Assembly: GCA_018240425.1 (NCBI GenBank)
Contig: JAFEFU010000069.1
Span: forward strand, 1 to 32,516
Length of the DNA: 32,516 nt
Origin: Pseudomonadota bacterium
Lineage (GTDB): Bacteria > Pseudomonadota > Alphaproteobacteria > Rhodobacterales > Rhodobacteraceae
Direction of reading: 5' to 3'
Shown: piece after piece, positions 8,780 through 16,380 of the stretch
Layout of the letters: each line of letters opens with the position of its first letter
Position numbering within the stretch: the stretch's first letter is position 1
Translations under genes and position numbers: made by a program
The notes under the pieces: model-generated
Databases searched by the model: none
What the model was told of the DNA's origin: nothing
Seen by the model: the letters and a program-made list of their open reading frames with translations, nothing else

Positions 8780-9099
8780 TTGTAGCCCTCCCACTTCGGG
8801 CGTTTTGCCTTGATCTTGGCTTGCAGATCGGCGGGCGGTTCCTTGGACTGGGCCGGATAGGTGCCGAAGACCTCGAGAGTCGCCGTGTCACGCGCCGCCA
8901 GGAACCACTTGCCGCAGCCGTAGCTGTGCCGCCAGCGTTCGAAATGCACGCCCTTGGGGTTCTTGCGGCTGAACATGTAGCCGTCGAAGTCTTCGTCCGA
9001 CGAGCCCGGCCCGAAGCGTTTCAGATGCGCCTCGCCCCCGGCCTGGAGTTCGGTTTCCTCGGCCTTCACGCCGCAGTAGGGGCATTCAAGGGTTAGCAT
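8776..9099 (-). CDS. soxD: Sarcosine oxidase delta subunit
   Basis: The 107-residue protein is the small zinc-binding subunit of heterotetrameric sarcosine oxidase. The zinc ligands of the family are visible as Cys6 and Cys9 (ECPYCG), His58 and Cys62 (RHSYGCGKWF). The conserved SRKNPKGVHFERW segment precedes them. The ATG at 9099 has GGAG a few bases upstream. The 3' end overlaps soxA by 4 bp. Unusually, soxB is not immediately upstream: 313 bp with a small opposite-strand gene separate them. Confidence 0.96.
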   Translation of the reverse strand: MLTLECPYCGVKAEETELQAGGEAHLKRFGPGSSDEDFDGYMFSRKNPKGVHFERWRHSYGCGKWFLAARDTATLEVFGTYPAQSKEPPADLQAKIKAKRPKWEGYK

Positions 9100-9412
9100 G
9101 GGAGTATCTCCAATCGCGGAGTTCGTGTGTTCAGTTGCGAGAATGGTTGCGACGTCTTGCGCGACGGACTTAGTGCCACCAACTGTTCAGGATGCTCGTC
9201 GCAGTTAAGATACTCGTTGTCCTGTGTCTCGCTTTGCTTCTTGTCGGCATTCCTGTGGCCTTGATTGATCTTGCATACGACTTGGTGACCCACAATCCGG
9301 CGAATGGGACGATGAGGCTCTCGTTGTGGAAACGCTACAAAAAGGCTTTGGCAGACGTCGTCGGTTTTGCCCTTTTTTTGGTGCTCTTGGGCTAAGTCAC
9401 GCTGCGTTGCCA
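9100..9412. other. 313-bp lower-GC segment separating soxB from soxD
   Basis: In other genomes soxB and soxD are normally adjacent. Here 313 bp lie between the soxB stop and the soxD start, with clearly lower G+C than both. The only content I can support is the small plus-strand membrane-protein frame at 9192-9395 and the soxD ribosome site next to 9100. No inverted terminal repeats, target-site duplication or tRNA-like structure was seen at its edges. Confidence 0.6.
9192..9395 (+). CDS. Small two-helix membrane protein inserted antisense within the sox operon
   Basis: The 67-residue product has a long hydrophobic helix near residues 4-28 (MLVAVKILVVLCLALLLVG and following), a polar loop with several Lys/Arg residues (LSLWKRYKKA), and a second short hydrophobic helix at 54-66. 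I do not recognise the family. Hand-counting 9181-9396 gives about half G+C, well below the flanking sox genes, and the codon choices (GTT, CTT, TTG, TTT, ATA) differ from the neighbours, suggesting later acquisition. It runs against sox transcription. The ribosome site is weak (AGG abutting the ATG). It could be a spurious frame in a non-coding insert, but the amphipathic layout and the absence of an alternative explanation for the segment favour a gene. Confidence 0.5.
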   Translation: MLVAVKILVVLCLALLLVGIPVALIDLAYDLVTHNPANGTMRLSLWKRYKKALADVVGFALFLVLLG

Positions 9413-10657
9413 TCAATGCGCCACCCCCGCCGCCACTGACTCGTCGATGAACTTGCCCTCGCGGAAGCGGTACATCGAGAATTCCTCGGTCAAGGGCGAC
9501 TGCCCCCGCGCCATCAGTTCCGCCATCGCCCAGCCCGAGCCGGGAATCGCCTTGAAGCCGCCCGTACCCCAGCCGCAGTTGACGAACAGCCCATCGACCG
9601 GGGTTTTCGACAGGATCGGCGAGCGGTCGCCGGTCATGTCGACGATGCCGCCCCACTGGCGCAGCATCTTCAGGCGGCTGATCATCGGGAAGGTCTCGAT
9701 CAGGGCGCGCACCGTTTCCTCGACATGGTGGAAGCTGCCGCGCTGCGTGTAGTTGTTGAACCCGTCGGTGCCGCCGCCGATCACCATCTCGCCCTTGTCG
9801 GACTGGCTCATGTAGCCGTGCACGGTGTTGGCCATGACGACCACGTCCATGCAGGGCTTGATGGGTTCGGAGACGAGCGCCTGAAGGGCGAGCGATTCGA
9901 TCGGCAGGCGGAAACCGGCCATGTCGGCCAGAACGCTGGAGTGGCCGGCAACGACGAGGCCGAGCTTGCCGCAGGCGATCTCGCCCCTGGTGGTCGAGAT
10001 GCCGGTGACCTTGCCGCCCTCGCGGCGGATGCCGGTGACTTCGCACTGCTGGATGATGTCCATGCCCATCGCCGAACAGGCGCGCGCATAGCCCCACGCG
10101 ACCGCATCATGCCGCGCCGTGCCGCCCCGCGCCTGATAGAGCGCGCCCATCACCGGATAGCGCGGCCCGTCGAGGTTGATGATCGGCACCAGTTCCTTCA
10201 CCCGTTTCGGCTCGATCCATTCCGTCGCCACGCCCTGCAGGTTGTTGGCATAGACGGTGCGGCGATAGCCCCGGACCTCGTGATGGGTCTGGGCGAGCAT
10301 CAAAAGCCCGCGGGGGGAGAACATGACGTTGTAGTTCAAATCCTGCGAAAGCGTCTCGAACAGGCTCCGGGCCTTCTCGTAGATCGCGGCGGACGGGTCC
10401 TGCAGGTAGTTCGAGCGGATGATCGTCGTATTCCGGCCGGTGTTGCCGCCGCCCAGCCAGCCCTTCTCGATCACCGCGACATTGGTGATGCCGTAGTTCT
10501 TGCCCAGGTAATAGGCGGTGGCGAGGCCGTGCCCGCCGGCGCCGACGATCACGACATCGTAGCGCGCCTTTGGCGCCGGAGAACGCCAGGCCTCTTCCCA
10601 GTTCTGGTGATAGCTCATCGCCTCACGGGCGATGGCGAAGACCGAATAGCGCTTCAT
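9413..10657 (-). CDS. soxB: Sarcosine oxidase beta subunit
   Basis: The 414-residue subunit carries the flavin chemistry of sarcosine oxidation. The FAD-binding Rossmann motif is at residues 34-50 (DVVIVGAGGHGLATAYY), and His183 in GGTARHDAVAWGY lies where the family attaches FMN covalently. The DAO-type C-terminus contains WGGIVDMTGDRSPIL and VNCGWGTGGFKAIPGSG. I chose the ATG at 10657 because family members begin with a (K/R)RYSxFAxAREA sequence; another ATG sits 6 bp upstream (10663), and both follow a GGGGG stretch. It is the first gene of the sox operon and is divergent from ccmI across 212 bp. Confidence 0.95.
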   Translation of the reverse strand: MKRYSVFAIAREAMSYHQNWEEAWRSPAPKARYDVVIVGAGGHGLATAYYLGKNYGITNVAVIEKGWLGGGNTGRNTTIIRSNYLQDPSAAIYEKARSLFETLSQDLNYNVMFSPRGLLMLAQTHHEVRGYRRTVYANNLQGVATEWIEPKRVKELVPIINLDGPRYPVMGALYQARGGTARHDAVAWGYARACSAMGMDIIQQCEVTGIRREGGKVTGISTTRGEIACGKLGLVVAGHSSVLADMAGFRLPIESLALQALVSEPIKPCMDVVVMANTVHGYMSQSDKGEMVIGGGTDGFNNYTQRGSFHHVEETVRALIETFPMISRLKMLRQWGGIVDMTGDRSPILSKTPVDGLFVNCGWGTGGFKAIPGSGWAMAELMARGQSPLTEEFSMYRFREGKFIDESVAAGVAH

Positions 10658-10745
10658 TGGCATGGCCCCCGATTCCCTTCCGGCGGTCCTGCCGCCGCCT
10701 TTCGCTTCAATCCTATGAAGGGGGGTTTCGCTCGGGTCGGCAATC

Positions 10746-10768
10746 GTCACAATCGGGAAAATTGCGAC
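10746..10768. promoter_or_regulatory. Candidate operator between soxB and ccmI
   Basis: A 23-bp imperfect palindrome with 8-bp arms GTCACAAT and ATTGCGAC (one mismatch in the arms) and a 7-bp AT-rich centre lies about 90 bp upstream of soxB and 100 bp upstream of ccmI. Position and symmetry fit a dimeric regulator of the sarcosine oxidase operon. No regulator gene is adjacent and the responsible protein cannot be named from the sequence. Confidence 0.35.
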
Positions 10769-10869
10769 ATCCGCGGGCCGTTGCGGCAAGACGCCCGGCG
10801 CGCGGCGGCGATTGCGCTTTCGGTCAGGGGGCGGGCGTTGTATCGGGGGGCGGCAGCGATGGAGACCTC

Positions 10870-12072
10870 ATGCTTTTCTGGCTAACGGTGGCGGCGATGG
10901 CGGCGGGCGGGTTCGCCTGGCTGGGGCGGGCGGCGTTCCGCCCCCTGCCCGAGGCCGCCGCCAACCCCGATCTCGAGGTCTACCGCGCCCAGCTGGAGGA
11001 GGTGGGCCGCGACGAGGCGCGCGGCGTGATCGGCGCGGCCGACGCCAGGGCGATCCGCGCCGACGTGGCGCGGCGCATCCTCGACAGCGACCGCGCCGCA
11101 CGGGGACGCGGCCTCGCGGGGGATGGCGGCGCGCGCCTGCCGGTTCTGGCCTCGCTTCTGGCGATCGGGGGGGCCTTCGGGCTTTACCTGATGCTGGGCG
11201 CGCCGGACTATCCCGACCTGCCGCATTCGGCGCGGCTGGAGCGTTCGGCCGAGATCAAGGCGGCCCGGCCGAGCCAGGCCGAGGCCGAGGCGGCCGCTGC
11301 GGCCCGCCGCCCTGCCCCGCCGCCCCCCGCCGCCGACTTCGCGGCGCTGATGGACAAGCTGCGCGCCGCCGTCGCCGCCCGGCCGGGCGACATCGAGGGC
11401 CTGAGGCTGCTGGCGCGCAACGAACGGACGCTCGGCAACCTGTCCGCCGCGGCGCGGGCCGAGGAAAAGCTGGTCGCGGCGCTTGGCGACAAGGCCAGCG
11501 CCAACGATCAGGCGGCGCTGGCCGACATCCTGGTCAATGCCGCCGGCGGCACCGTCACCGCCGAAGCCGAGGCCGCGATCGCCGCCGCGCTGGCGAAAGA
11601 CCCGGCGAACGGCACCGCGCGATTCTACGCCGGGCTTCTCGAGGCGCAGGTCGGCCGCCCCGACCTGGCCTTCCGCATGTGGAACGCGCTTCTGGCCGAC
11701 AGCCCGGCCGAGGCGCCCTGGACCGGTTTCCTGCGCGCCCAGCTGCCGATGCTGGCCGAGGCGGCGGGAACCGAATTCCGCGACCCGGCGCTGAAGGGGC
11801 CCGGAGCCGCCGACATGGCGGCCGCGGCGGGGATGAGCGCGGCCGACCGGGCGGGAATGATCAAGGGCATGGTCGGCGGGCTGGAGGAGCGGCTGATGGC
11901 GCAGGGCGGCACCGCCGCCGAATGGGCGCAGCTGGTCAAGGCACTTGGTGTCCTGGACGAGAAGGACCGGGCCCGGGCGGCGCTGGCACGCGCCGAAACG
12001 GCGCTGGCGGCCGATCCCGCCGGGCTGGCCAGCGTGCGGGCGGCGGCGCAGGAAGCAGGGATCGCGCCTTGA
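10870..12072 (+). CDS. ccmI: c-type cytochrome biogenesis protein CcmI (CycH)
   Basis: The 400-residue protein is the apocytochrome c chaperone of the System I maturation machinery in the inner membrane. Residues 2-19 form the first membrane helix and residues 90-110 the second (LPVLASLLAIGGAFGLYLMLG), with the conserved cytoplasmic EVYRAQLEEVGRDEARGVI loop between them. The C-terminal periplasmic part is made of TPR-like helices (LRLLARNERTLGNL, NGTARFYAGLLEAQ). The ATG at 10870 has GGAG nine bases upstream. The stop codon overlaps the putative TTG start of ruvX, so ccmI-ruvX-DUF1289 form one unit. Confidence 0.93.
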   Translation: MLFWLTVAAMAAGGFAWLGRAAFRPLPEAAANPDLEVYRAQLEEVGRDEARGVIGAADARAIRADVARRILDSDRAARGRGLAGDGGARLPVLASLLAIGGAFGLYLMLGAPDYPDLPHSARLERSAEIKAARPSQAEAEAAAAARRPAPPPPAADFAALMDKLRAAVAARPGDIEGLRLLARNERTLGNLSAAARAEEKLVAALGDKASANDQAALADILVNAAGGTVTAEAEAAIAAALAKDPANGTARFYAGLLEAQVGRPDLAFRMWNALLADSPAEAPWTGFLRAQLPMLAEAAGTEFRDPALKGPGAADMAAAAGMSAADRAGMIKGMVGGLEERLMAQGGTAAEWAQLVKALGVLDEKDRARAALARAETALAADPAGLASVRAAAQEAGIAP

Positions 12073-12545
12073 TCCACGAGACGATCGAAAGCCTGGCCGC
12101 AGCCCTGCCGCCGATGCGGGCGCTGATCGGCCTCGACCTTGGCGAAAAGACCATCGGCGTCGCGGTCTCGGACGGGCTGCTCCGCGTGGCCTCGCCGCTG
12201 GCCACGATCCGGCGAGCCAAGTTCACCCTGGACGCGGCGGCGCTTCTGAAGATCGTGGACGAACGCGCCATCGGCGGGATGATCCTCGGGCTGCCGCGCA
12301 ACATGGACGGCAGCGAGGGTCCGCGCTGCCAGTCCACCCGCGCCTTCGCCCGCAACCTGTCGCGCCTGACCGACCTGCCGATCGGCTTCTGGGACGAACG
12401 GCTGTCCACCGTCGCCGCCGAACGGGCGCTGCTCGAGGCGGATACGTCACGAAAGCGTCGCTCCGAGGTCATCGACCATGTCGCCGCCGGGTTTATCCTG
12501 CAAGGAGCGCTGGACCGGATCGGCCACATGAGGCGGCCGGCATGA
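12069..12545 (+). CDS. ruvX: Holliday-junction resolvase-like RuvX/YqgF
   Basis: This RNase H-fold nuclease is implicated in 16S rRNA 5'-end maturation. Family motifs are GLDLGEKTIGVAVSD (first acidic residue), LGLPRNMDGSEGPR, WDERLSTVAAE and VIDHVAAGFILQGALD (last catalytic Asp). I chose the TTG at 12069, which overlaps the ccmI stop and gives the IHETIESLAAALPPMRALIG leader seen in related proteins (158 residues). The ATG at 12114 would give 143 residues, close to the E. coli length, and remains possible. The stop overlaps the next start as ATGA. Confidence 0.92.
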   Translation: MIHETIESLAAALPPMRALIGLDLGEKTIGVAVSDGLLRVASPLATIRRAKFTLDAAALLKIVDERAIGGMILGLPRNMDGSEGPRCQSTRAFARNLSRLTDLPIGFWDERLSTVAAERALLEADTSRKRRSEVIDHVAAGFILQGALDRIGHMRRPA

Positions 12546-12838
12546 GCGGCGGCGCGGAGGATGACGGGAACGAGGCGATGCGCGACCTGGGCGACGAAGT
12601 CTGGAAGCGGAACGAGATCGACAGCCCCTGCGTCAAGCTCTGCTCGATCCACCCGACCGAGCGGATCTGCGTGGGCTGCCACCGCACCATCGAGGAGATC
12701 GCCGGCTGGAGCGGCATGGACCCCGAGCGGCGGAGCGAGATCATGGCCGAACTGCCCGGGCGCGCGCCGCGGCTGTCGCACCGGCGCGGCGGGCGCGCCG
12801 CGCGGCTGGAGCGGGGCGAGCGGCGCAGGCCGGGCTGA
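12542..12838 (+). CDS. DUF1289-domain protein
   Basis: The 98-residue protein carries the DUF1289 cysteine pattern C-x3-C-x8-C-x2-C at Cys30, Cys34, Cys43 and Cys46 (PCVKLCSIHPTERICVGC), followed by RTIEEIAGW. These cysteines suggest binding of zinc or an iron-sulfur cluster, but the family has no firm function. The C-terminal 30 residues are rich in Arg and Gly. The ATG overlaps the ruvX stop by 4 bp, and the stop lies in a hairpin shared with the convergent PhyH-like gene. Confidence 0.88.
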   Translation: MSGGAEDDGNEAMRDLGDEVWKRNEIDSPCVKLCSIHPTERICVGCHRTIEEIAGWSGMDPERRSEIMAELPGRAPRLSHRRGGRAARLERGERRRPG

Positions 12839-12860
12839 GGCAAGGAAGCCGCTCAGCCCG
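12831..12860. terminator. Bidirectional hairpin between DUF1289 and PhyH-like genes
   Basis: A perfect 9-bp inverted repeat (CGGGCTGAG and CTCAGCCCG) with a 12-nt loop spans the 14-bp gap between two convergent genes and includes both stop codons. Position and symmetry fit a terminator working in both directions. There is no downstream T-run on either strand, so termination may be weak or Rho-assisted. Confidence 0.6.
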
Positions 12861-13626
12861 CCAGCCAGGCGGCAACATCGGCAAGCTGCGGACGGAAATA
12901 GGCGATGATGCGCCCCTCGGGCGGTGCCTCTGCCCCCGTTTCCCAGGGGCTGACCCCGTGCAGGAGGTGGCGGTCGATCAGCACCGCCTCGCCCGCCTTC
13001 ATCGGCACCAGCCGGCGCGGGCACTCGGCCAGCACCCGCCGTCGCGCCGCCTGATAGGCGTCGGTCACGTCGGTCCGGCCCAGGTCGGCGGGCGCGGTTC
13101 CGGCCAGGGCGTCGCGGAAGGCCGCGCGCATCGGCAGGTGGCTGCCCTCCCACACCGCAAGGGGTGATGCGCCCGGGCCGCTGTCGTTCAGCGCGATCCC
13201 GAGGATGAAGGCATGGGGCTCGCGGACAAAGCGCCGCTTGTCCGCGCCCTCGGCGATCAGCCCGTCGACATGGGCGGCATCGCGTCTCAGGCGAAAGTCG
13301 AAGGCGGCGGGGCTTTCGCCGTCCGAAGGTCGGGGATAGCCGGGTCGGACGGCCGAAAGCTGGGCGCGGTGCCAGACCTGGGGCCCGTGGCGGCCGAGCG
13401 CCTCGGCCACCGCGCGCCCGGCCAGCGGCACGCCCGCGACCGAGCCGTCGCGGCCATTGTCCAGCGCGTCGACACCGACAAACCAGGTACCCCCGCACCG
13501 CCAGTCGCCCCCGGGCCGCTCAAGCGCCGTCCGGGCGGCCCGAAGCGCCGCCGCCGCCCAGCCGAGGGTCGCAGGCTCGGCCGCAAACAGCCGCCAGCCC
13601 GGCGCCCCTGCCCCGCGGGCTACCAC
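12853..13626 (-). CDS. Phytanoyl-CoA dioxygenase-like Fe(II)/2-oxoglutarate oxygenase
   Basis: The 257-residue product shows a complete 2-oxoglutarate oxygenase triad: His119 and Asp121 (AAHVDGL), His223 (DRHLLHGVSPW), and Arg239 (EGRIIAYFRP) to bind the co-substrate. This fits the PhyH superfamily, whose members hydroxylate or halogenate small molecules. The substrate is unknown. The start is assigned to a GTG that overlaps the stop of the TauE/SafE gene by a few bases, placing the two in one unit. I see no clear ribosome site, so a later start is possible. It converges on the DUF1289 gene. Confidence 0.7.
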   Translation of the reverse strand: MVARGAGAPGWRLFAAEPATLGWAAAALRAARTALERPGGDWRCGGTWFVGVDALDNGRDGSVAGVPLAGRAVAEALGRHGPQVWHRAQLSAVRPGYPRPSDGESPAAFDFRLRRDAAHVDGLIAEGADKRRFVREPHAFILGIALNDSGPGASPLAVWEGSHLPMRAAFRDALAGTAPADLGRTDVTDAYQAARRRVLAECPRRLVPMKAGEAVLIDRHLLHGVSPWETGAEAPPEGRIIAYFRPQLADVAAWLAG

Positions 13627-14438
13627 CCGGTCGCCTTGCGCAGCATGTTGAAGGCGACGAGCGCGAGGAAGGCCGCGAAGATCCGCTTCAGCGGGCGCGG
13701 GTCGGTCACATGGGCAAGATGGACGCCGTAGGGCGTGGTGATCTGGGTGGTGCCGATCACCACGGCGAAGGCCGGCAGGCTGACCGCGCCGATGGTGTAG
13801 GGGGGCGCGTCGGCGACATGCATCATCAGGAACCCCAGGACCGAGGGCACCGCGATCAGCATCCCGAACCCCGAGGCCGTGCCCACCGCCCGGTGGATCG
13901 GCTGGTTGTAAAGCGTCATCAGCGGCACCCCGAAGGTGCCGCCGCCAATGCCCATGATCGCCGACAGGAAGCCGACCACCCCGGCCATCGCGCCCGCCAC
14001 CGGCTGGCGGGGCATTTCCCGCCCCAGCCGCCAGCCGTCGCGCCCGAACGCCATGTAGAGCCCGGCGATGCCGGCAAGGACGCCGAACGTGCCCTGCAGC
14101 GTGGACGAGGCGAGCCTGGTCGCCACCGCCACCCCCGCCGCCGCGCCGATGACCAGAAAGGGCCCCCAGGCCCGGAGGATCGCCCAGTCCACCGCGCCCT
14201 TGCGATGATGGCCGCTGACCGACTTGAGAGAGGTCACGACGATGGTGGCAAGCGAGGTGGCCACGCAGACCTGCATCAGCTGCGGGCCGCCATAGCCGAG
14301 GTGCTGGAAGGCATAGAAGAAGGCGGGGACCAGCACGATGCCGCCTCCGACCCCGAGCAGCCCGCCGACGACCCCGGCGATGGCGCCGATGGCCAGGAGA
14401 AGGAACATCATGGGCAGAAGGCTGACGATATCGGGCAT
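13620..14438 (-). CDS. TauE/SafE-family sulfite/sulfonate exporter-like permease
   Basis: The 272-residue hydrophobic protein has about eight membrane helices arranged as two related halves, each with the glycine-rich family motif (GVVGGLLGVGGGIVLVP near residue 22 and FLSAIMGIGGGTFGVP near residue 157). Members move small anions such as sulfite, sulfoacetate or other organic acids. The substrate cannot be read from the sequence. It lies upstream of and slightly overlaps the PhyH-like gene, and is divergent from the ArsR regulator across 103 bp. Confidence 0.9.
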   Translation of the reverse strand: MPDIVSLLPMMFLLLAIGAIAGVVGGLLGVGGGIVLVPAFFYAFQHLGYGGPQLMQVCVATSLATIVVTSLKSVSGHHRKGAVDWAILRAWGPFLVIGAAAGVAVATRLASSTLQGTFGVLAGIAGLYMAFGRDGWRLGREMPRQPVAGAMAGVVGFLSAIMGIGGGTFGVPLMTLYNQPIHRAVGTASGFGMLIAVPSVLGFLMMHVADAPPYTIGAVSLPAFAVVIGTTQITTPYGVHLAHVTDPRPLKRIFAAFLALVAFNMLRKATGW

Positions 14439-14533
14439 GGAAACCTCGGGCTGACGGCCGAGTGATAGCGGGCGGCGGCAGCGTTGGAAAGCGGCATGAC
14501 GGGGCGCTTGACGGGGCGGCGCGCAGCTGTTAC

Positions 14534-14549
14534 TTAATCATATGCTTAA
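14534..14549. promoter_or_regulatory. Palindrome over the ArsR start codon (candidate autoregulatory operator)
   Basis: The 16-bp site TTAATCATATGCTTAA is an inverted repeat apart from one central-flank pair (TTAA-n-CATATG-n-TTAA). Its centre contains the ArsR start codon. It sits in an AT-rich patch within GC-rich DNA. No Shine-Dalgarno sequence precedes the ATG, so the mRNA may be leaderless and the site may cover the promoter. Confidence 0.5.
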
Positions 14550-14907
14550 CTATCAGACCCCTCCCCCGCGGCTCGATCCCGTGTTTCACGCGCTGTCGGA
14601 TGGTGCGCGCCGGTCGATGCTGGCGCGCCTCTGCGAAGGTCCGGCAACGGTCGGCGAACTGGCGCTGCCCCTGCCGATGAGCCTGCCCGCGGTCCTCCAG
14701 CACCTGAAGGTACTCGAGGCCGGCGGACTGGTCAGCAGCCGCAAGGAAGGCCGGACCCGCGTCTGCACGCTCGAACCCGCCGCCCTGGCCGCGGCGGGCG
14801 ACTGGATCGGCCAGCGCCGGGCCTTCTGGGAGGGGGCGCTGCACCGCCTGCGGGCGCACCTCGACGAAGACGCGCGCCCCGCAGGCCCGAGTGCCGAGGA
14901 AATCTGA
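14542..14907 (+). CDS. ArsR-family winged-helix transcriptional regulator
   Basis: The 121-residue protein has the typical PVFHALSDGARRSMLARL first helix and a winged helix-turn-helix at about residues 32-73 (TVGELALPLPMSLPAVLQHLKVLEAGGLVSSRKEGRTRV). The metal-sensing Cys motif of ArsR/SmtB (ELCVCDL) is absent, so it probably belongs to the non-metal ArsR group that pairs with SRPBCC/AHSA1 proteins, and the partner gene follows after 13 bp. It probably represses its own operon through the palindrome overlapping its start. No ribosome site is visible, which suggests leaderless translation. Confidence 0.88.
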   Translation: MLNYQTPPPRLDPVFHALSDGARRSMLARLCEGPATVGELALPLPMSLPAVLQHLKVLEAGGLVSSRKEGRTRVCTLEPAALAAAGDWIGQRRAFWEGALHRLRAHLDEDARPAGPSAEEI

Positions 14908-14920
14908 GGAGGATGCCTGA

Positions 14921-15376
14921 ATGAAACCCGCGATCGACCACGGTTCCTTCACCCTGACCGAACGGTACAAGGCCCCGCCCGCCCGGGTCTGGCGCGCCTT
15001 CTCCGATCCCGCCGAGAAACGTGCATGGTTCACCGACGCGCCGGGCTTCACCACCCGCGAATACCGGCTGGATTTCCGCACCGGCGGTTCGGAGTACTGG
15101 CGCGGCACCGGGCCGAACGGGGTCGAGATCACCAACACCACCCGCATCGCCGAGGCGAGGCCCGAGGAGCGGCTGGCCATCAGCTACGAGATGACGCTTG
15201 CGGGCCGCCTGCTGTCGGTCTCGGTCCTGACGCTGGAGTTCCACCCCGAGGGCGGCGGGACCGCCCTGACCCTGACCGAGCAGGTGGCGCATTTCGACGG
15301 GCTGAGCAGCCTCGAGGGGCGCCGTGCGGGAACCGTCGGCCTGATGCGGCGGCTTGCCGCCCACCTCGGCGGCTGA
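14921..15376 (+). CDS. SRPBCC (AHSA1-type) domain protein
   Basis: The 151-residue protein is one START-like helix-grip domain. Family features are the opening FTLTERYKAPPARVWRAFSDP, the DFRTGGSEYWRGTGPNG strand pair, LTLEFHPEGGGTALTLTEQ and the long C-terminal helix (RAGTVGLMRRLAAHLGG). Such domains bind hydrophobic ligands in a cavity, and the ligand here is unknown. AGGAGG lies 8-13 bases before the ATG. It is transcribed with the ArsR gene, which it may help to sense or respond to a small molecule. Confidence 0.88.
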   Translation: MKPAIDHGSFTLTERYKAPPARVWRAFSDPAEKRAWFTDAPGFTTREYRLDFRTGGSEYWRGTGPNGVEITNTTRIAEARPEERLAISYEMTLAGRLLSVSVLTLEFHPEGGGTALTLTEQVAHFDGLSSLEGRRAGTVGLMRRLAAHLGG

Positions 15377-15378
15377 GG

Positions 15379-16380
15379 TCAGGCCGCCCGCGCCTCGTCC
15401 ATCGCGGCAAGGGCGGCGTCCAGCACCTCTGCGCCCGCGCCATCGGCGTTGGCGCGCTCAGAGAGGATGCGCCGCCAGTTGCGGGCGCCGGGCCGTCCGT
15501 GGAAAAGGCCGAGCATGTGCCGCGTCACCTGATGGAGCCGCCCGCCCCCGTCGAGATGGCGGGCGATGTAGGGGCGCATCCTCCGGGCGACCTGCCAGGG
15601 ATCCGGCCCTTCGGGCCCGCCCCAGATCGACTGGTCGGCGCCTGCAAGGATCTCCCAGGGTTCGTGATAGGCGGCGCGCCCGACCATCACCCCGTCCAGA
15701 CCCTGGCCGAGGAAGGCGCGCGCCTGCGCCAGCGTGGTGATCCCGCCATTGACCGAGATGTGCAGGTCGGGGAACGCCCGCTTCATCGCCAGGACCAGCG
15801 GATAGTCGAGGGGCGGGATTTCGCGGTTTTCCCTGGGGCTGAGGCCCTGCAGCCAGGCCTTGCGGGCATGGATCGTCACCCGCCGCACCCCCTCGGTGCG
15901 GACGCGCGCCAGAAAGTCGGGCAGGACGGCGCCCGGCTCCTGATCGTCCACCCCGATCCGGCATTTCACCGTCACCTCGACCGGAGAGGCCGCGATCATC
16001 GCCGCAACACATTCGGCGACAAGGCCCGGATCCTTCATCAGGACCGCGCCGAAACAGCCCGACTTCACCCGGTCGGACGGGCAGCCGACATTCAGGTTGA
16101 ACTCGTCATACCCGTAGGGCGCGGCCAGCCGCACCGCCTCGGCCAGTTGGGCGGGGTCCGACCCGCCGAGCTGGAGGGCCAGGGGATGCTCGGCCGCGTC
16201 ATGGGCCAGAAGCCGGCCGCGCGGGCCATGCAGGATCGCCTGCGCCGTCACCATCTCGGTATAGAAGAGCGCGCGGCCCGACATCTGCCGGTGGAAGTAG
16301 CGGCAATGGCGGTCGGTCCAGTCCATCATGGGGGCAATGGACAGGCGGGCGGCGGGCCAGAGCGGGGGCGGCGGTGTCAT
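15379..16380 (-). CDS. dusA: tRNA-dihydrouridine(20/20a) synthase DusA
   Basis: The 333-residue FMN enzyme reduces uridine 20/20a in the tRNA D-loop. It has the TIM-barrel start LSIAPMMDWTDRHCRYF, the catalytic Cys100 in LNVGCPSDRV, VKCRIGVDD, HARKAWLQG, the phosphate-binding VNGGIT and VMVGRAAYHEPW. The DusA-specific C-terminal helical domain (VTRHMLGLFHGRPGARNWR) is complete. Its start is 215 bp from the divergent RND fusion gene and its stop is 2 bp from the convergent SRPBCC gene. Confidence 0.96.
   Translation of the reverse strand: MTPPPPLWPAARLSIAPMMDWTDRHCRYFHRQMSGRALFYTEMVTAQAILHGPRGRLLAHDAAEHPLALQLGGSDPAQLAEAVRLAAPYGYDEFNLNVGCPSDRVKSGCFGAVLMKDPGLVAECVAAMIAASPVEVTVKCRIGVDDQEPGAVLPDFLARVRTEGVRRVTIHARKAWLQGLSPRENREIPPLDYPLVLAMKRAFPDLHISVNGGITTLAQARAFLGQGLDGVMVGRAAYHEPWEILAGADQSIWGGPEGPDPWQVARRMRPYIARHLDGGGRLHQVTRHMLGLFHGRPGARNWRRILSERANADGAGAEVLDAALAAMDEARAA

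Noticed and set aside
5780..8785. A 1001-codon open frame on the plus strand opposite soxA
   Set aside because: Its translation is rich in His/Arg/Ala/Asp with no domain, and it mirrors soxA codon by codon. GC-rich third positions in soxA suppress stops on the opposite strand.
10658..10869. Glycine riboswitch or other structured leader upstream of sarcosine oxidase
   Set aside because: I looked for tandem aptamer-like conserved elements and an extended structured leader; only one short imperfect palindrome is present.
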